DNA from: Allacma fusca
Taxonomy: Eukaryota > Arthropoda > Collembola > Symphypleona > Sminthuridae
Direction of reading: 5' to 3'
Assembly: GCA_947179485.1 (NCBI GenBank)
Contig: OX359246.1
Coordinates: forward strand, 5,890,001-5,954,000
DNA: 64,000 nt
Under the pieces are notes generated by a model. That model was given only the letters and a program-made list of their open reading frames with translations, did not search any database and was not told where the DNA came from. A program made the position numbers and the translations under genes. How positions within the stretch are numbered: the first letter of the stretch is position 1; every line of letters starts with the position of its first letter. Shown here one piece after another: positions 51,284 to 63,654 of this stretch.

Positions 51284-53213
51284 ATGAAAAAATACATTTT
51301 TGAGCGAATTGCTGCCCAGATAATAATTGTTTGTATTTATATTGTTAACTCATCCAAATCTGAAGATGTTTTTGTTTCCCATCTGCTTGTGTCATTACAA
51401 ACTTGCGAAACTATTTTGCTTTTCAAAGACAATATAAGCACCCAACAACGTCACAATCCGGGATTTTCGATCTTAATCTGAGCTAACAGAATTCATCACC
51501 CAGTTCGATTGATAACCAATGAGACATTTCTACCATTCACGGAGGACCCCAAATTGGGAAAACATAACTGTAAGTTGTACTTGCTGGTAATGGAGCTCAA
51601 CATGACTATTGACATGGGAAAATCCCTAAAAGTTCAACCTGCTGCAAGCAAAATTGGGACTACGCAGTCTTACTTTACCCTATGAACAGTAAATTCAATG
51701 TCATGGAACTTAATATCTTTAAAAAGAAAGTTCGTCTTAAGTTTTCACCAAACAGAGTTGCATTCCCCGAAAACATGCTGTTTGTTGAATGGGATCCAGT
51801 TTCCACAAACATCAAAAAGATCTTTATTCTTCATGTTTACTGCACTCGTAAACAGGTTTTGTGCCTACAGTGAGCGCGTATGACGAATTTCTTTATCAAG
51901 TCTGACAACATGAACTTACGATTACATTTCGATACCCAATTTAAAAGGTCTTTCCTGCGACGTTATGACTACCATCGCCATAAAAATTTCGCTGGGTATA
52001 GCTAAAAATTTTGTGATGGTGCTAGGAGTTCAGTGGTATCAGCATATTGAGCGCATGGCATTCAGGGATTATGGGAAGGATTTGGTTTTAAATGTTGATG
52101 CAATTATTTATTTTTCAATCGCCAGGTTTTTAAACGCAACCGGTGTTCTAACAGAATTTTCAGGTGACGAAGTAAGCGGGGGAATAACTGGAAGTATGTT
52201 TCTCTCGAAAACCCTTTATTTAAAATACCAAATGTATTTCGTTGAAGATTATGGGTACTACAACTTTTAATATTTCGTAAATAACACGGACAGTGTAAAA
52301 CGGAATCCGTTAGCATTCTTTAGGCCAATTGATGGTCCAACGTGGACTTGTCTTGCTATTTCAGCATATGTATTAGCGCAGATATTAAAATTTTCGATTA
52401 CTTTGTTCAAGCACCCCATTTTCACAGTTGTGGCTGCTCTTCTTTTTCAACCAAGATGTTCATCTAAATTGGGTTTGTTGATGTTATGGAATTTTGTTGC
52501 GTTCATACTGAGCAACGTGTACTCCGGGTCCATTGAGAGCCTTTTAGTTTCACCATCAAAGCCAAAAAGAATCATTGATTTCAAGGATCTGTTTGAGAAA
52601 GGCTACACACCTTTTTTACCTTTATCGCATTAAAATATGCACTTTAAAAGTGACAGATACGTATCAGGTGGTTTGCCTTATATTGATGGCCTGCGAAATA
52701 GAACAAAAGTCTTTCCTCAATTTCCACGGATTTCGGACAAGAAGTACTTGGAGTTTCTAATGACAAATAGAAAAACGTGTGGATTCGGTGATGAATTCGA
52801 AGTGAAGCTTTTGGCGGAAGTTCTTTCGTTGTTGAAGCCGAATGTATATTGCTTTGGTGGCATGAAACCTTTTATTCTGGTACCAATAATTTTAAAAATT
52901 TTATAATCCTAATGCAGCTTTGTTGTATGTTGCTACACATCAGTTTTTTTGCTACTGGAGTTATCCAATTGCTTCAGGAATTAGAGGATGCTTTTGTTTT
53001 TAGAGTATTTCAAAGTGATATTTTAAAAGCGTTCAAGGATGAAGTCGCTCAAAAAGATCCTTTCGTGAAACACATGAACTTTTGGAACCACTGACACTGA
53101 CTCAAACCAGCATTATATTTTTGATGGTTCTGCCAAGTTCAGCATTGCGGATTTTGTCATTTATGGAATATGTGGTACGAATCAAATATTCAAGTTGTAC
53201 CATCTATATGTAA
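51284..53213 (+). pseudogene. IR-like gene B, multiply broken
   Basis: It aligns with genes A and C along its full length but has in-frame stops (near 51479, 51872, 52268 and 52631) and frame shifts (near 51650 and 52905). It keeps recognisable parts: the MKKYIFERIAA start, ENMLFVEWDP, the pore region FTVVAALLF and VYSGSIESLL. It is closest to gene A by eye. Confidence 0.85.
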
Positions 53214-53674
53214 TTAATCATTCATTGTTGTGATTGTTCAAATCTAGCATCTTTATTGCCAATGTTTTGTAGAGTGGTTGTAAGTAGTCTTAGACATGAT
53301 TGCATCCGTAAATCCTCCACAGGATGACAACATTTGGCGGGAACTCTCTCCGTCAAAAAGAAGATTTCCAGAGAATTCACTGTACCAGATGCTAATCATA
53401 AAATAATATGGCAGCTAATTCATGAATTTGCTATAATTTTCTTCACCTTGTGAAGACCACCCGGGTTTATTGAAAATAAATACCTCTAATTTATAAGCTT
53501 CAGATGTTCAGCAACACATTAGATACATATAATTGCCTCTACAAATTAAGTGCAGAATGTGTTTCTTGTGTACGGAACCTAATATTTAATATGTAATACT
53601 TACGATCTGCATAACGTGTGCATGAACTTTATCGTAAGCACAATAAATACATGCATACTTACATAAAAGAGTAG

Positions 53675-53929
53675 ATCGTCGGCTAAACGTGCTAACCGGT
53701 TATAATTTAAAATACTTAGAACGAAGAATCGCTATAAAGCTGAAATTTCAAATGTCGAAACCGGCCATAATTCCCCACTTCCTCTCCTCTCTGCGGACCG
53801 GGGTTTATGCTCTACAGCACAGGGGAATTATGGCCGGGTTTCACTTTAGAGTTTGAAGCGGGAGCGCTATAGCCGGTTTTGATTTTATGCATTTTAAATT
53901 ATAGCTGGTTAGGAAGTTTAGCCGACGAT
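53675..53929. mobile_element. palindromic MITE, 255 bp
   Basis: The ends are ATCGTCGGCTAAAC in perfect inversion, and the pairing continues inward (TTATAATTTAAAAT against ATTTTAAATTATAG, and CCGGCCATAATTCCCC against GGGGAATTATGGCCGG). No coding capacity. A second copy is at 62832-63467. The target duplication is not clear. Confidence 0.75.
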
Positions 53930-55254
53930 ATAATATATAACACATAAAAGCGCCATCTTTGATCTCTCATTTTACGCTCTCTCATTTTAAACCAGCTTGA
54001 GATCACCTTCTCCAGGAACGGACTTGATAGTTCGCAAGAATAGTATACAAATACTGAAATGTATTTCGTTATATGTTATGTTCTGTACTGAATGTTGTCC
54101 AAAATTAATGTAATACATAATTTGGTGAAGTGGTTATAAAATTGTTATTTCCACAGATGAACATGTGAAAGCAAGAAACTAATCTACTGTTTGAATGAAT
54201 ACGGGGCAATAGAAGGAATTATGTAGTCAAAGATTACTATGATCATTCGACGGCAGACACTGTTGTATTTGGTGTAAATTTATCTTACTTTGCAGTATTT
54301 TATTTACCAAGTAATAATTACATTTAAATTTATTACTGCTGATGTGCTGATGAAAAACCAAAGAATATTTCAAAAATTCTGTAAAATATTTCCAAAGTTC
54401 TATGAATGTTTCCAGAATTTAAAAAATATTTTCAAAATTCCATAAAATATTTACAAAGACCTATTAACTATTTCCACTATTCTTTAACCTATTTTTCCAA
54501 AACTTCATAAAATATTTCCAAAAGTGTTTAATTATTTTCAAAATATTTTCGAAAATCTATAACATATTTTCAAAAATCCATTAAATTCTTTTAGAGTTGG
54601 AGCAATATCTCGTCTTTACAGAATTATAAGGAAAGCAGAGACGTTCATGATTCACAGATGCTTGCAAATTTCAGTAGGATTACCACTTTAGTACTAATTT
54701 TTGTCGAAAAGCGGGTAGAGTAAACCCAAACTATCAGTAGAGCAGTTTTTAATTTTCCTCGTGAATTTAAGACGAGCATTGAATATTTGTGAAACCGCGG
54801 CAACAAGCATTTTATGAAAGCCAGTGGTTGTACCCCTTCTGTGTTGTAGTTGTGCTCTACAAGCTAAATCAATGTCTACCAAAATTTTGACTATTCAAGT
54901 GTATTTAATTTGAACCATATTTTCACTTAACTTACGGCTTTTTCAACATGAAACATCTTGTACTTGCCCTTGCAGAGAAAACTGCCATAAGATGATTCCT
55001 TTTCTTCATAATAGTGAACCTCTTCTGCTCAAAATTGAAGTTTTTTCGAAATTCGTTTGAAATTATTGTGCGAAATTATTTATGCATAACGTTCCTAAGA
55101 ATAATGGACGTAACTATGGGATCTAGTGTTTTCATTATTCCTGCGTTGGCAAAAATATTCCAAGAAATTTCATCATTCAAATTACCAAAAGAGAACCCAA
55201 ATGAAAAGTACGTAGTAGCCAATTTTTAAATCCTGGTATATATTTTATTGTTCG
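53930..55254. other. intergenic, no gene seen
   Basis: Contains a loose tandem of about 30 bp around AAAATATTTCCAAAATTCC (54360-54600). No protein-like frame is convincing; the 71-codon ORF at 55014 has no clear features. Confidence 0.5.
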
Positions 55255-55390
55255 TAAAGCGATGGAACGATGAAGTTACTAACGTTGTGCCAATTACCTG
55301 GATATTTTACAGTGCCAATGCAGCTGGGTTGTATTCTCTTATGCAACGATTTCTTGCTACTGGACTCATTCAGTTATTTGAAACCTGATT
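55255..55390 (+). pseudogene. IR-like C-terminal relic
   Basis: About 40 codons that match gene C around LVPIIWKFYNPNAA and FATGFIQLF, ending in a stop. No other part of the gene is nearby, so it is a truncated copy. Confidence 0.7.
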
Positions 55391-57780
55391 GAAAGGTTTC
55401 ATTTATGCTCTGCAAGATAAATCAATGTCAGCCAAAAATTTCGAATAGCTAAAATTTTGGCGTGTATTTAATTTCACCCATATTTTCACCAATATTGCGA
55501 CTTTTTCAAAATGAAATCATTGAAACTTTCCCTCTTAAAGTAAATTGTATAAAAATTCCATTTTAAAAATAAAATGTTAATATACATATGTCAGCCAGTG
55601 TTTAAATGTTTTGAAAAAAACCAGAAATCGGCGTGAAAATCGATGTGATATAAGTTTTGAGGGAGATCTAAAACCAGGAGTGTGAATGTCATTAGGACTC
55701 CATCTTTAAGGCTACAAAGCCGATACCCCTTACCGCCAAAAGTAAGCAAATCTGGAGGTTTGATATTCATACTCTGGTAAATTAATTTAAATTTTAAGGG
55801 TCCTTGAAGGGTGATCACATCCTCCCAAACACCAAAAATGGCGGAAAAGGTTTTGTTTGCTTCAACTTGTGTTGTACATTATTATTAATTAGTCTTTGAT
55901 AAATCAGTTTCTAGCTAACTATACAATCAAAAAATGGCAAAAACGAAGTTTATCATTACCAAAATAGATAGATCACTGTAGCAAGTAGCGGTAAAATTCC
56001 CCCTAACAGAGTTAGCATAACCCTGAATGTTCTAAACTTCTTTCAGTGTTACAAAAGGTTGTCACATCCTGAGCACTCAAAAAACAAATTCTTGAATTGG
56101 TTGAAAAATGGGTATTTTTGATTACCCCTTTGGAATTTCACAGCGATCTGGAAATTGAATTCAGTCAAGATGACTAATTTATGATACACTTATTCAGGCA
56201 GGTACTAATGATCAAGGGGCATTGAAACAGGTAATTTTAGGTGGAGAATTTTGACAAAGAGAGAGGAATTGAAATTTATTAGCGCAGGCGCGAAAAAGAA
56301 ATTTACGAATTGAAATTGTTTTCCATTATCCATTCTGCAAATATGTGCTACAGAGAAAAATGTTTTTTTTACAACCTGTAAATAATCGACTTTTCTTTTT
56401 ATCAAATCTGGCGGCACAATTAAATTAAAAATACTCATACTAAAGCCATTTCAAATTTATAATTTCTAGAAAATCGCAAAACAGTTTTTTGAATCCCCAC
56501 GGTATGGTTCCTAACAGTAAACAAACTTCAGATGGTACACTTCAAATACCATTTGTCTGCAGAGCAGCACGTTGCATTGCATGTCACGCGAAATGTTAAA
56601 ACCGTTTTGTATTTATACACGTTTAATCAGCGTGTAGTTTTTGGAATCCTTGAACGACTTAATGTTTGTGTGTATTCAGGGTTACGTGTAATCCGGAATG
56701 AAGTCATCCAAGATTAACATAGTATCTAAAGGTATAAGTCCTACTACGATATTTAGTCATTGTCACTGAAATGGACATATCAGCTGTAACATTTTTCATC
56801 ATCATTTCGTACCAAAGTTTCCAATAGCATATCATGTCAACTTGCTATAATGAACATCGGAAATATTCCAGCGGTGTAATCCCACTGCCAGTTGTTTGAC
56901 CTGCAATATCGCTGTTAAAATAATCGAAATGTAATCCGTTTTCAATTCCACGCATATTTAAAATGCAATTATCAATCACAATCACAATCACAATCACAAT
57001 CCAAACATTGTAACATGCCCAACATTTCTACATATCTCCTTACAGTCCGAGTACATTTAGCATTAATCTGCCATCCAACTTAATAGTCAACTTGCCGCTA
57101 TGAACATCGGAGAATATTCTAGCTGTGTAATCCCATTACCAATTATTTGACCTGCAATCCCGCTGCTAAAATAATCGAAAAGTAACCCCAGATCCTCAAA
57201 ATGGATATTTCGAATGCAATCGTGTAATCACAAACCAAACATTGTGACATGTCCAACATTTCTTATGTGTAATCATCCCAGCAATGTGTACATTAGTATT
57301 TAGTTGTAGTGTCGTTTCAGTACAAATAATCCGATCGATGTAAATCATGTAATGCAACCCCTGCGACATGAAAATGACTCATGCAAAAAGTTTCCTTAGT
57401 CATAAATGGATGCTTTTTCTGAAACGTTTCACGAAGCATTTACATTTAAATTATTGTCTGAAGCCTGTATTTCTCTTATTTCACACAACATGTAAATTTT
57501 TTTGCTTTTGTGCAAATTGTTTTCCATATCATAACTCTCTAGATTTAATTTTTCCAACAATTCTCAAGTAAACAAGCTGCCCAGCCCTGTGTGTATTCAA
57601 GTCTGTGGTTTCATTTCGGGACCAATATCCGATTAATAAAATCCCTGTAATAAAAACATGTTAAGGGGATGTTAAGGATACAGCTCATGCAAAATTTTTG
57701 GTAGTTCCAAACAGCTACTCCACGAAGTATTTAATTAGCAATAAATGAATGTAGCTAAAATTTATATTATTCCGTACGAC
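55391..57780. other. upstream region of IR-like gene C
   Basis: No gene. It shares blocks with units A and B (55760-55835, 56360-56620). A local duplication of about 250-bp period covers about 56835-57060 and 57088-57275, sharing GAACATCGG and the GACCTGCAAT and CCAAACATTGT blocks. A CAATCA microsatellite lies at about 56968-57000. Confidence 0.6.
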
Positions 57781-59727
57781 ATGAGAAAATACGGTTTTGC
57801 GGGACTTGCTTTAGTAATGACAATTTTCTGCAGTTTTTACGTAAATTCATCCGAATATCAAGAAATTTTTGTTTTCCATTTCATTGCGCCATTAGATACT
57901 TGTGAAACTATTTTGCTTTTTCAAGACAACATAGTATCGACAATATATTATTCGATCTTAAAATCAGCTAACAAAATTCTTCATCCAGTGCAATTGATAA
58001 CCGATATGAAATTCCTGTCAACCACGGTAGACGAACAATTGGGTAAATATAACTGTAAGTTGTATTTATTACTAAATGAGCTCAACATGACTAAAAACGA
58101 AAAAGGCAAAGCAATTTACGTTCAGCCCACTGCAAGTAAAATTGCTAGAGTATCGAGACCTGAGCGGGATTACGTTATCCTACTTTATCCTACGAACAGG
58201 AAATTCAATATCATGAAATTAAAAATCTTTAAAAGCAAAGTTCGTCTGAAATTCTCACCATATAGAGTTGCATTTCCCGAAAATATGCTATTTGTTGAAT
58301 GGGATCCAATTTCTACACGGATCAAAAAAATCTTCGTTCTTAATATTTACTGCACTCGTACACAGGTTTTGTGTCTACAACGCACGGGTTTGACGAATTT
58401 GTTGCTCAAGTCCGACACCCAGAATTTACGATTGCATTTCGATACACAATACAAAAGGTCTTTCCAGCGACGCCACAACTATAATCGCCATAAAATTTCG
58501 CTGGGTATAGCTAAATTGTATTTGAGGATGTTAGGTGATATATGGTATAGTCATTTTGAGAGCTTGGCATTTAGAGATTACGGGAGAACCGACAAGGTAG
58601 TGCTGGTAAATCATATTGCTGCTACTTACTTTTTAATTATCAAGTTTTTAAACGCAACCGGTGTCCTAACAGAATATTCAGGGGACGATGTAATGGGGGG
58701 AATATCTGGAAGTATCTTTTTCGTAAAACAACATTCTTTGAAATACCAAATGTATTTTGCTCAAAATTATGAGTACTACAACTTTTACTATTTCCTAAAT
58801 AACACGCATAGTGTAAAAATAAACCCGTTAGCATTCTTTAAGCCAATTGATGGATCAACATGGATTTGCGTTACGATCTCAGCAATTTTACTGGTGCTGA
58901 TATTAAAATTTTCAATTACTTTTGTTAAGCAGCCAATTTTTACAGTTGTTGCTGCTCTTGTTTATCAACCAAGAACTACATCAAAATTGGGTTTGTTGAT
59001 GGTATGGAATTTTGTTGCATTTATACTGTGCAACGTGTACTCCGGGTCTATTGAGAGTCTTCTGGTTTCACCATCAAAGCCAAAAAGAATAATTGATTTT
59101 AAGGATCTGTTTGAGAAAGGCTATACGCCATATTTATCTTTATCGCATCAAAATGCGTACTTGGTAAGTGACAGATACGTTACCGGTGTTGTGTCATATA
59201 TTGACGGTCTGCGAAATAGGACCAAAATCCTCACTCAATTTCCAGATATCTGGGACAAGAATTACTTGGACTTCTTAATGACGACGAGGAAAACATGTGC
59301 TTTCTCAAACAAATTGGAGGTGCAAATTCTGGAGAAGCTGCTCTCTTTGCTGAGGCCGAATTTATACTGTTTTGGAGGGTTGAAACCTTTTAATCTGGTG
59401 CCAATCATTTGGAAATTTTACAATCCTAATGCAGCTGTGTTGTATGCTATTACACATCAGCTTTTTGCTACTGGATTCATTCAATTATTTGATAACCTAG
59501 AAGGCGTTTCGACATTTATGCTTTTTCAGAATGCAATGTTCGAGACCTTCAAAGATGAAGCCGCTCAAAGATCTTCGCGTGTATCACATGAACTTTTGGA
59601 ATCACTGTCTTTGACTCAAACCAGCATTATGTTTTTGATGTTTCTGCCAATGTTCACCATTGCTGGAGTTTGCCATTTGTTTGATATGTGGTACGTGTCG
59701 AATATTCAAGTAGTGGCATCTAAGTAA
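57781..59727 (+). CDS. IR-like receptor-channel gene C, intact
   Basis: 648 residues from the ATG at 57781, chosen because it aligns with the start of copies A and B and gives a signal peptide (RKYGFAGLALVMTIFCSFYV); an in-frame ATG lies 12 codons upstream. An N-terminal extracellular region of about 350 residues precedes a membrane helix (about 360-382), a pore-loop-like FTVVAALVYQP, a second helix running into NVYSGSIESLL (about 403-425), a ligand-lobe-like segment, and a last helix (about 613-635). This order is that of ionotropic receptors. Sequence identity to classic IRs looks low, so a divergent chemosensory IR is the best call. Single exon. Confidence 0.78.
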   Translation: MRKYGFAGLALVMTIFCSFYVNSSEYQEIFVFHFIAPLDTCETILLFQDNIVSTIYYSILKSANKILHPVQLITDMKFLSTTVDEQLGKYNCKLYLLLNELNMTKNEKGKAIYVQPTASKIARVSRPERDYVILLYPTNRKFNIMKLKIFKSKVRLKFSPYRVAFPENMLFVEWDPISTRIKKIFVLNIYCTRTQVLCLQRTGLTNLLLKSDTQNLRLHFDTQYKRSFQRRHNYNRHKISLGIAKLYLRMLGDIWYSHFESLAFRDYGRTDKVVLVNHIAATYFLIIKFLNATGVLTEYSGDDVMGGISGSIFFVKQHSLKYQMYFAQNYEYYNFYYFLNNTHSVKINPLAFFKPIDGSTWICVTISAILLVLILKFSITFVKQPIFTVVAALVYQPRTTSKLGLLMVWNFVAFILCNVYSGSIESLLVSPSKPKRIIDFKDLFEKGYTPYLSLSHQNAYLVSDRYVTGVVSYIDGLRNRTKILTQFPDIWDKNYLDFLMTTRKTCAFSNKLEVQILEKLLSLLRPNLYCFGGLKPFNLVPIIWKFYNPNAAVLYAITHQLFATGFIQLFDNLEGVSTFMLFQNAMFETFKDEAAQRSSRVSHELLESLSLTQTSIMFLMFLPMFTIAGVCHLFDMWYVSNIQVVASK

Positions 59728-59949
59728 TCATTCATTGTTGCGATTGTTCAAATCTGCGTTCTTTGTTGTCAGTGTACACTGTAGCCGTTACACTTAAATA
59801 GGATTCACTTTGCAATTGTATCCATAAATCTCACACAGGATCGTATAAAATGATGACCATGAATCCAAAACCAAATGCGTAATTTATTAAAAATTTAAAT
59901 AACATCAGTAAAAAATTGTCATTGCTGTTTTTGTCTGTCAACAAATAAC

Positions 59950-60160
59950 ATTTCGTTGCATTCATACTCACTGTGTACTACTTTTCCATCGAGTCTTTTC
60001 ATCAGCGTCAGAATGAATCGTTGAATAGAAGCATTTATTGGGAAAAGATCTCACGACGTAGTTACCATTATCGTTCGCTAATGTTGCTACTTTTAAGTTT
60101 TTTCAGAAAGTTATGATAAATTATTCCTTTAAAGATGAAGTTGCTCACAGACTATCACGT
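59950..60160 (+). pseudogene. IR-like relic fragment
   Basis: It matches the relic at about 20330-20510 (the segment after the pore through FKDEVA). Heavily broken and only about 200 bp. Confidence 0.6.
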
Positions 60161-60555
60161 GAACATATTGGTTAAAACTAGATTAAAACCTGCACGGGAT
60201 GTTACAAAACCTTCAAGCAAATCCCAAGATCACGGCTCTTTACTTACAGTAAACAAGTTGCGGATAGTAAACCCCAAATATCACGGGTCTACACAAATGA
60301 ACGCAGCATTGCATGGCAAACGAAATGTTAAACCCGAGTAGAAAATTTACATTTGCTTAATCATTGTTTACTCAGAATTCAATACTAAATCAATGTTCGT
60401 GCGAGTTCAAGAATATCGTGTTATTTTCAGAGATTATATTCGAACAAAAATGATTGCTGCAAGGTTTTTTTGATACATAGTACAAAAGATTCATACTAAT
60501 CTCGAATTACTCCACGCATTAAAATTTGATTTGTTGGAGCGACTTCATTCCCTAC
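60161..60555 (+). repeat. upstream block, duplicated at 63655-64000
   Basis: Nearly the same sequence recurs at 63655-64000 about 3.5 kb further on (shared CAAATATCACGGGTCTACA and GCATTGCATGGCAAACGAAA). It marks one repeat unit of the IR cluster and suggests another copy beyond the window. Confidence 0.75.
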
Positions 60556-61078
60556 AAAATGAAAAAACATTTTTGTCTATATACTTCTGACTTTTCTAAA
60601 CGTAATATATTCTATTTACAATATAAAGTCGTCCAAATCTCACAACGCTTTTATTTCCGTTTTACTTGTGCCATTAGAAATTTGTGAAACTATGTTGCTT
60701 TCCTACGACATTGTAAGCACCAGAATTCAACATGATCAGGCTTTTTCGATCTTAGCATTGGCCAACAGCATCCTTCATCCGATTAAATTAATAACCAATG
60801 AGAAATTCCTGCCATTCACGGTGGACGAACAGTTGGGTAAATATAACTGTAAGTTGTATTTAATGCTAAAGGAGCTCAACATCACTACCGAAAAAGGCAA
60901 AGCCCTTCAAGTTCAGCCCAGTGCAAGTAAAATTGCGAGAGTTGCCAAAACTGAGAGGGACTAGACGTTACCTTACTTTACCCTAAGAACAGGAAATTCA
61001 ATAACATGGAACTTAAAATCTTTAAAAGCAAAGTTCGTCTGAAATTCTCACCATATAGAGTTGCAGTTTCCAGACGAA
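60556..61078 (+). pseudogene. IR-like gene D, truncated
   Basis: The N-terminal third only. The open part 60668-60964 aligns with gene C from the ETILLF region to ARVSRPERD, then a stop replaces the next codon and homology ends abruptly near 61075 (KVRLKFSPYRVA region). The pore domain is absent. Confidence 0.8.
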
Positions 61079-62831
61079 TCAAAATTTTAATTTTAATAAA
61101 CAAAATTCAATAAATGATGCACAATACTTGAAATCTTTAACGCGAATTTGGCTTTTCCCTGGACAAATGTGTTCAAGGATATATGTGCAAAATCGTATAC
61201 GTATGAAATTTACGTTACGTGTCTGTAATAGGACCACCAACTCGTCTTAAACTTTGAAGATTTAAAAACGAGTCATTCAAATTTCAAGGTAAGAAGGATC
61301 ATCAAAACATTGCGTTACGTACCAAGGTAATCTACGACTCCCCGATGCACGTAACGAAGCATAACATTAGTTTATAAGGCCACCCACGCTCTCAACCATG
61401 ATTTTTTCACGTGTTTATCGACATTTAGCATTTTCATTTTCTTTTATTCTGCTATCGATCTAGACTATTATCATGCAGGTAATGTGTTACAACAAACTAA
61501 GACGTCAAGCAAATTTCTCTGAGGAGCAGGGCTTATTACTAGTATTTAAATACTTCCTGAATGTGAATTTCGATTCAAATACTTTTCGGATATTCTTACA
61601 AAAAAAGGGAATTTATTCAAAAGAAAATTTTAACCAGAAAAACATAAGCGATACATAACAAAAATTAAGCATTTCCGCAGCTAAATTATTTAATATAAAT
61701 TTAAGCTCAGAAAACACACTTAACTGAAATGTGAGTAACTTTAAAATCAAGGAGTGATCTCATAACATTTCTAAAAAATTCGGAGCAATCTGTTAACCTG
61801 TCTAACTACATTTCCGATTAATTCTTTCTAATAGTATTTTCAATTTGATTTTGTTTGATAACATACAGTAACCAAACTGTACTTCTACGGAATTAGTTTT
61901 ACGCCTCCCCATGATAAGAACGACTTCACAAATGAAAAACTTGATTCACTTAATAGTCATGTAAGACCTACACCATGCGGCTATCTCATCCTGTTTGTAG
62001 GAATTTTTGCAAAACGGATTTCAACACACTGTCCATTAACAAGCATGCACTTTTCGTTTACCAAACGTTCGTCGTGGGTTTTATAATCGCAAGTGTGCGA
62101 CTTTCGAAAAATGCTTGCTATAAACATTTTCTCGCGCGTGGCAGTATAAAACCCAATGAAATCAATATTTTATTGGAATCGGAATTCTTGAAAAAATATT
62201 TGGATGCCGATTCGAATACCCCTTGTTTTTATTCTAACCTGAATTTTGAATATGAACACCTTTGTGAACTTTTATCCGATTCCAATATCGATTCGGATAC
62301 CCGAAATTTTTTAATATAATTCCAATTCGAGTTCCGATTCGAATTCCCGTCCCTGCTTTAATAGGAATGATGAGCAGAGTGTCGCCATGGATTAACATGC
62401 CAGAAGGACGCGTATTTTCTGCGCTGTGAAGAATATAAAGTTGGAAAGATTGTCGTGAGTCTTTACAGATATCATATATTCTGGCAACCTCGTCCACAAA
62501 ATAAATTCCACAGAGTTATTTCAAAGAATAAATTAACATTTGTAAGTTAAAGCGGGACTAACTCTAAGCCTAAATCAACGGGTCAAACATAGGGCATGGG
62601 CAGGACCTTGGTGGCAAGTTGCCAAGTTCGCTCAACCATGATATGTAATGAATGCGCTTAACTACAAATAATTCTAATATTTCAAGTCTTAAATCGCCTT
62701 ATACTCATGCATATTCTAGCGTCTATGCAAGAGTATCTCGAACCTATGGGTAATTATCCCTGCTGAGCAGGGCTTTCTACTAGTTTTTGTTGTACGGTAA
62801 AGGAACAAATTTTGAAATATACGGAGGTAAA
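61079..62831. other. intergenic, no gene seen
   Basis: No convincing gene. 62195-62360 has repeated GATTCGA/GATTCCAAT units, similar in style to the tandem-end elements elsewhere. ORFs at 61975 and 62234 overlap these repeats and look like chance. Confidence 0.5.
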
Positions 62832-63467
62832 TCATCGGCCAAACTTGCTAATTTAAATGGAATTAAATACTAATTTACAAAGAAGAACGAAGACCGGCTA
62901 TAAAGCGCTGCCGCTGAAAACACAAATGTGAAAACCAGCCAAAATTTCCCAATTCCCCTCTGCGTAGTGCTGCAATTTGTTGTTAAGGTTGTTTTTGAAG
63001 TGAGCGAACTCTTCACAAAACGAGTTTAGTTTGTTATTATTTTGTCGCATTTGGATTTTGTTGTTGTTTTGTTGAACATGAATCTAAACTTTCATGCAAA
63101 TCAAAACTTGAACCTCATTCAAATTTGATACCAGATCCAAAACTTCAATTAATGCCCAAAACCGGAACTGACGATGAGGTATAACAGTGAACTGTATTTA
63201 GTTAGGTATTTGTTTTGTTTTGCAGTGCTGTTATTTTGTTGGTGAAACATAAATTAGTTGTGGTTTTGCTACTATATTTGCAACAAAATAATGCAAAATA
63301 AGCAACAAAACTGCAACTACATTACAGCACTAGGTCCGCGAATTGTATGCTCTACTGCAAAACGGATTTATGGCCCGTTTTGATTTTAGAGTTTGTAGCG
63401 GGAGCCCAACAGCCAGTCGTCGTTCTACGCATTTTAAATTATAGCTGGTTTGCAAGTTTAGCCGACG
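62832..63467. mobile_element. palindromic MITE, second copy with a nested insertion
   Basis: Same family as 53675-53929 (ends ATCATCGGCCAAAC and GTTTAGCCGACG). It is longer because another element sits in its centre at 62965-63332. Confidence 0.7.
62965..63332. mobile_element. small hAT-like MITE nested in the palindromic MITE
   Basis: 368 bp with ends TAGTGCTG and CAGCACTA and Gln-codon-like TTTGTTG/CAACAAAA subterminal repeats. Copy 53675-53929 shows the empty site (CTCTGCGGACC). Flanks CCTCTGCG and GGTCCGCG hint at a degenerate 8-bp duplication. Confidence 0.6.
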
Positions 63468-63654
63468 AAATGCTTCTACTGTAGGAAATCGGAGACTCAA
63501 ATATTTTTTGCCACTATCCCTTCATAAGAGCCTCGCGAAAAGGTGGTCCGTATCCTTAACCCTGCAAATAATTTACGGCACTTTTCCCCAAATGTGGCGA
63601 TTCGATCAAAACCGAAATTATTGAACTAAATCGCATTAAAAATTTAGATTTTCT

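Noticed and set aside
61975..62319. 114-codon ORF as a gene
   Set aside because: Part of it runs through GATTCGA-type repeats; no homologous pattern, and no neighbouring gene evidence.
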